From Campylobacterota bacterium (GTDB lineage Bacteria; Campylobacterota; Campylobacteria; Campylobacterales; Nitratiruptoraceae), in assembly GCA_013153095.1 (NCBI GenBank), contig JAADFB010000029.1, positions 1 to 40,958 of the forward strand: a stretch of 40,958 nt of DNA, in the 5' to 3' direction. Positions 39,830-40,958 of this stretch are shown in pieces (the stretch's first letter is position 1; each line of letters begins with the position of its first letter). The position numbers were made by a program, and so were the translations under genes. The notes beneath the pieces were generated by a model. The model worked only from the letters and a program-made list of their open reading frames with translations. It made no database searches and was not told where the DNA came from.

Positions 39830-40735
39830 TTACAACTCATCCAAATAGATAAGCTTAACTTTATTTAGCATCTCTTTAGACTCTTTTAACGCCTTTATGG
39901 TGGCTGGATGTGGGTGTCCAATTGCGATCGCAAATCCTTTTCGTTGAGCCTTTTTAATCGCCTTGGAGATCTGTTTTTTGATATAGTTTACATTTTGTAC
40001 ATTATCCAAAAATATATCCCTTCCTAAATACTTTCTCCCTAAATCTCTCATCAGTTTGGGGACTTTAGTTTTTGGGGTGGTTCTACTATCTACAAAGATA
40101 AACCCGTAACTATCCAACACCTCTACTAACCTCTCCATCGCCTCATAATTGGCGGTAAATCTACTTCCGGTGTGGTTGTTGATAAATCTAGCTTCTGGAA
40201 AAAGGTCTCTAATTTTTCTAATTCTTCTTTCAAACCTTTCAGTTGAATCTTGGATATGGAGCGTATCTTTTTCATCAAACCTTAAACCTACCGCTTCCAA
40301 AGGAAGATGTACCATATAATGCTCCACTTTTTTAGCGTGGGTTGGAGTGTAGGGATGTTTTCTATTGGGAGGAAAAAAGGAGAGGTTTAAAGGCAACCCT
40401 ACACTTTTTAACGCCCTAACCTGATAGTTAAATGCTACATCATCGATAATAATTGCTAATTTAGGTAACTCTCCAAAAGAGGCTATGGAAGAACTATTAG
40501 AACTCTCAACGCTAACGGTTAGATTTTCCTCTTCCTGATAATCTTCAATCTCCGAAAGCTCTACCCGTTTTAAAACTTTTTTTAAAACCTCTTCTTCCCG
40601 TTTTTTTAGAGGTTCAATATCGATTAAGGGTTGTTGTTGAGGTTTGGGGTAGATATAGTAGGCAATAGCTAAAAGTAAAGAGATAAGAATTGCAGCGGTT
40701 ACGATTATTGCATAGTTTAAAAATTTACGATCCAT
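39830..40735 (-). CDS. divergent polysaccharide deacetylase family protein
   Basis: N-terminal TM; LAIIIDDVAFNY; HLPLEAVGLRFDEKDTLHI; INNHTGSRFTANYEAM; FVDSRTTPKT; AIAIGHPHPATI. Confidence 0.9.
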   Translation of the reverse strand: MDRKFLNYAIIVTAAILISLLLAIAYYIYPKPQQQPLIDIEPLKKREEEVLKKVLKRVELSEIEDYQEEENLTVSVESSNSSSIASFGELPKLAIIIDDVAFNYQVRALKSVGLPLNLSFFPPNRKHPYTPTHAKKVEHYMVHLPLEAVGLRFDEKDTLHIQDSTERFERRIRKIRDLFPEARFINNHTGSRFTANYEAMERLVEVLDSYGFIFVDSRTTPKTKVPKLMRDLGRKYLGRDIFLDNVQNVNYIKKQISKAIKKAQRKGFAIAIGHPHPATIKALKESKEMLNKVKLIYLDEL

Positions 40736-40767
40736 AGAGAAAGGGGCAAGCCCCTTAGTTTTTCTCT
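40736..40767 (-). other. hairpin spanning the ilvC stop and abutting the deacetylase start codon
   Basis: Top strand AGAGAAAGGGG-CAAG-CCCC-ttagtt-TTTCTCT; GC-rich 4-6 bp inner stem plus outer AGAGAAA/TTTCTCT pairing. Confidence 0.45.
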
Positions 40768-40958
40768 TTATCCACTATCTTTTGAATCCACGGCATCATC
40801 GATCGTAACCGTTTACCTACCTGCTCAATTGGATGGTTTTCGCAGTTTCTTCGCTCCGCTGTCATTCTAGGATAACCTGTCATCCCTTCAAGGATAAAAT
40901 CTTTAGCAAACTTTCCGTTTTGAATCTCTTTTAAAATCTCTTTCATCGCTTGACGGCT
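40755..40958 (-). CDS. ilvC: ketol-acid reductoisomerase, C-terminal fragment (continues past window end)
   Basis: [58 protein letters not shown]; open to base 40958. Confidence 0.9.
   Translation of the reverse strand, partial: SRQAMKEILKEIQNGKFAKDFILEGMTGYPRMTAERRNCENHPIEQVGKRLRSMMPWIQKIVDKEKN

Overview
The window is a gene-dense chromosomal segment from a Campylobacterota (Epsilonproteobacteria)-like bacterium. It reads almost entirely as protein-coding genes in tightly overlapping operons on both strands. I saw one tRNA (tRNA-Ala, GGC) and no rRNA, CRISPR array, prophage, IS element or integrase. Recognisable content, in order: thrS(3' end)-infC-plsY-dgkA-tRNAAla; a five-gene minus-strand glycan operon (ELM1-like, two GT4, SGNH-like, GT9); argH; rsmG/ribA; hemB-argF-DUF2603-hemN-addB-addA-Fe/S oxidoreductase; alpha-carbonic anhydrase; mobA; two tandem secreted DUF2202 proteins followed by a two-component system and a small CXXCH protein; a pse operon (pseB-C-F-G-formyltransferase-pseI); a PilZ/FliJ-like/MotE-like/GGDEF operon; hypF with DUF465; argJ; rpmB; rpe-trpF-dnaQ-like; a dicarboxylate symporter; a divergent polysaccharide deacetylase; and the 3' end of ilvC. 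Main leads: (1) the DUF2202 x2 / two-component / CXXCH locus as a possible uncharacterised envelope metal or redox system; (2) a pse cluster with a formyltransferase-like gene and no evident pseH; (3) a hypF whose intact acylphosphatase domain has no ATG/GTG/TTG start and begins 1 nt after the upstream stop codon; (4) a glycosyltransferase gene whose 3' end is the antisense of the tRNA; (5) long out-of-frame overlaps (trpF/dnaQ, fliJ/motE). All assignments come from reading the sequence and recalling families; no searches were run.
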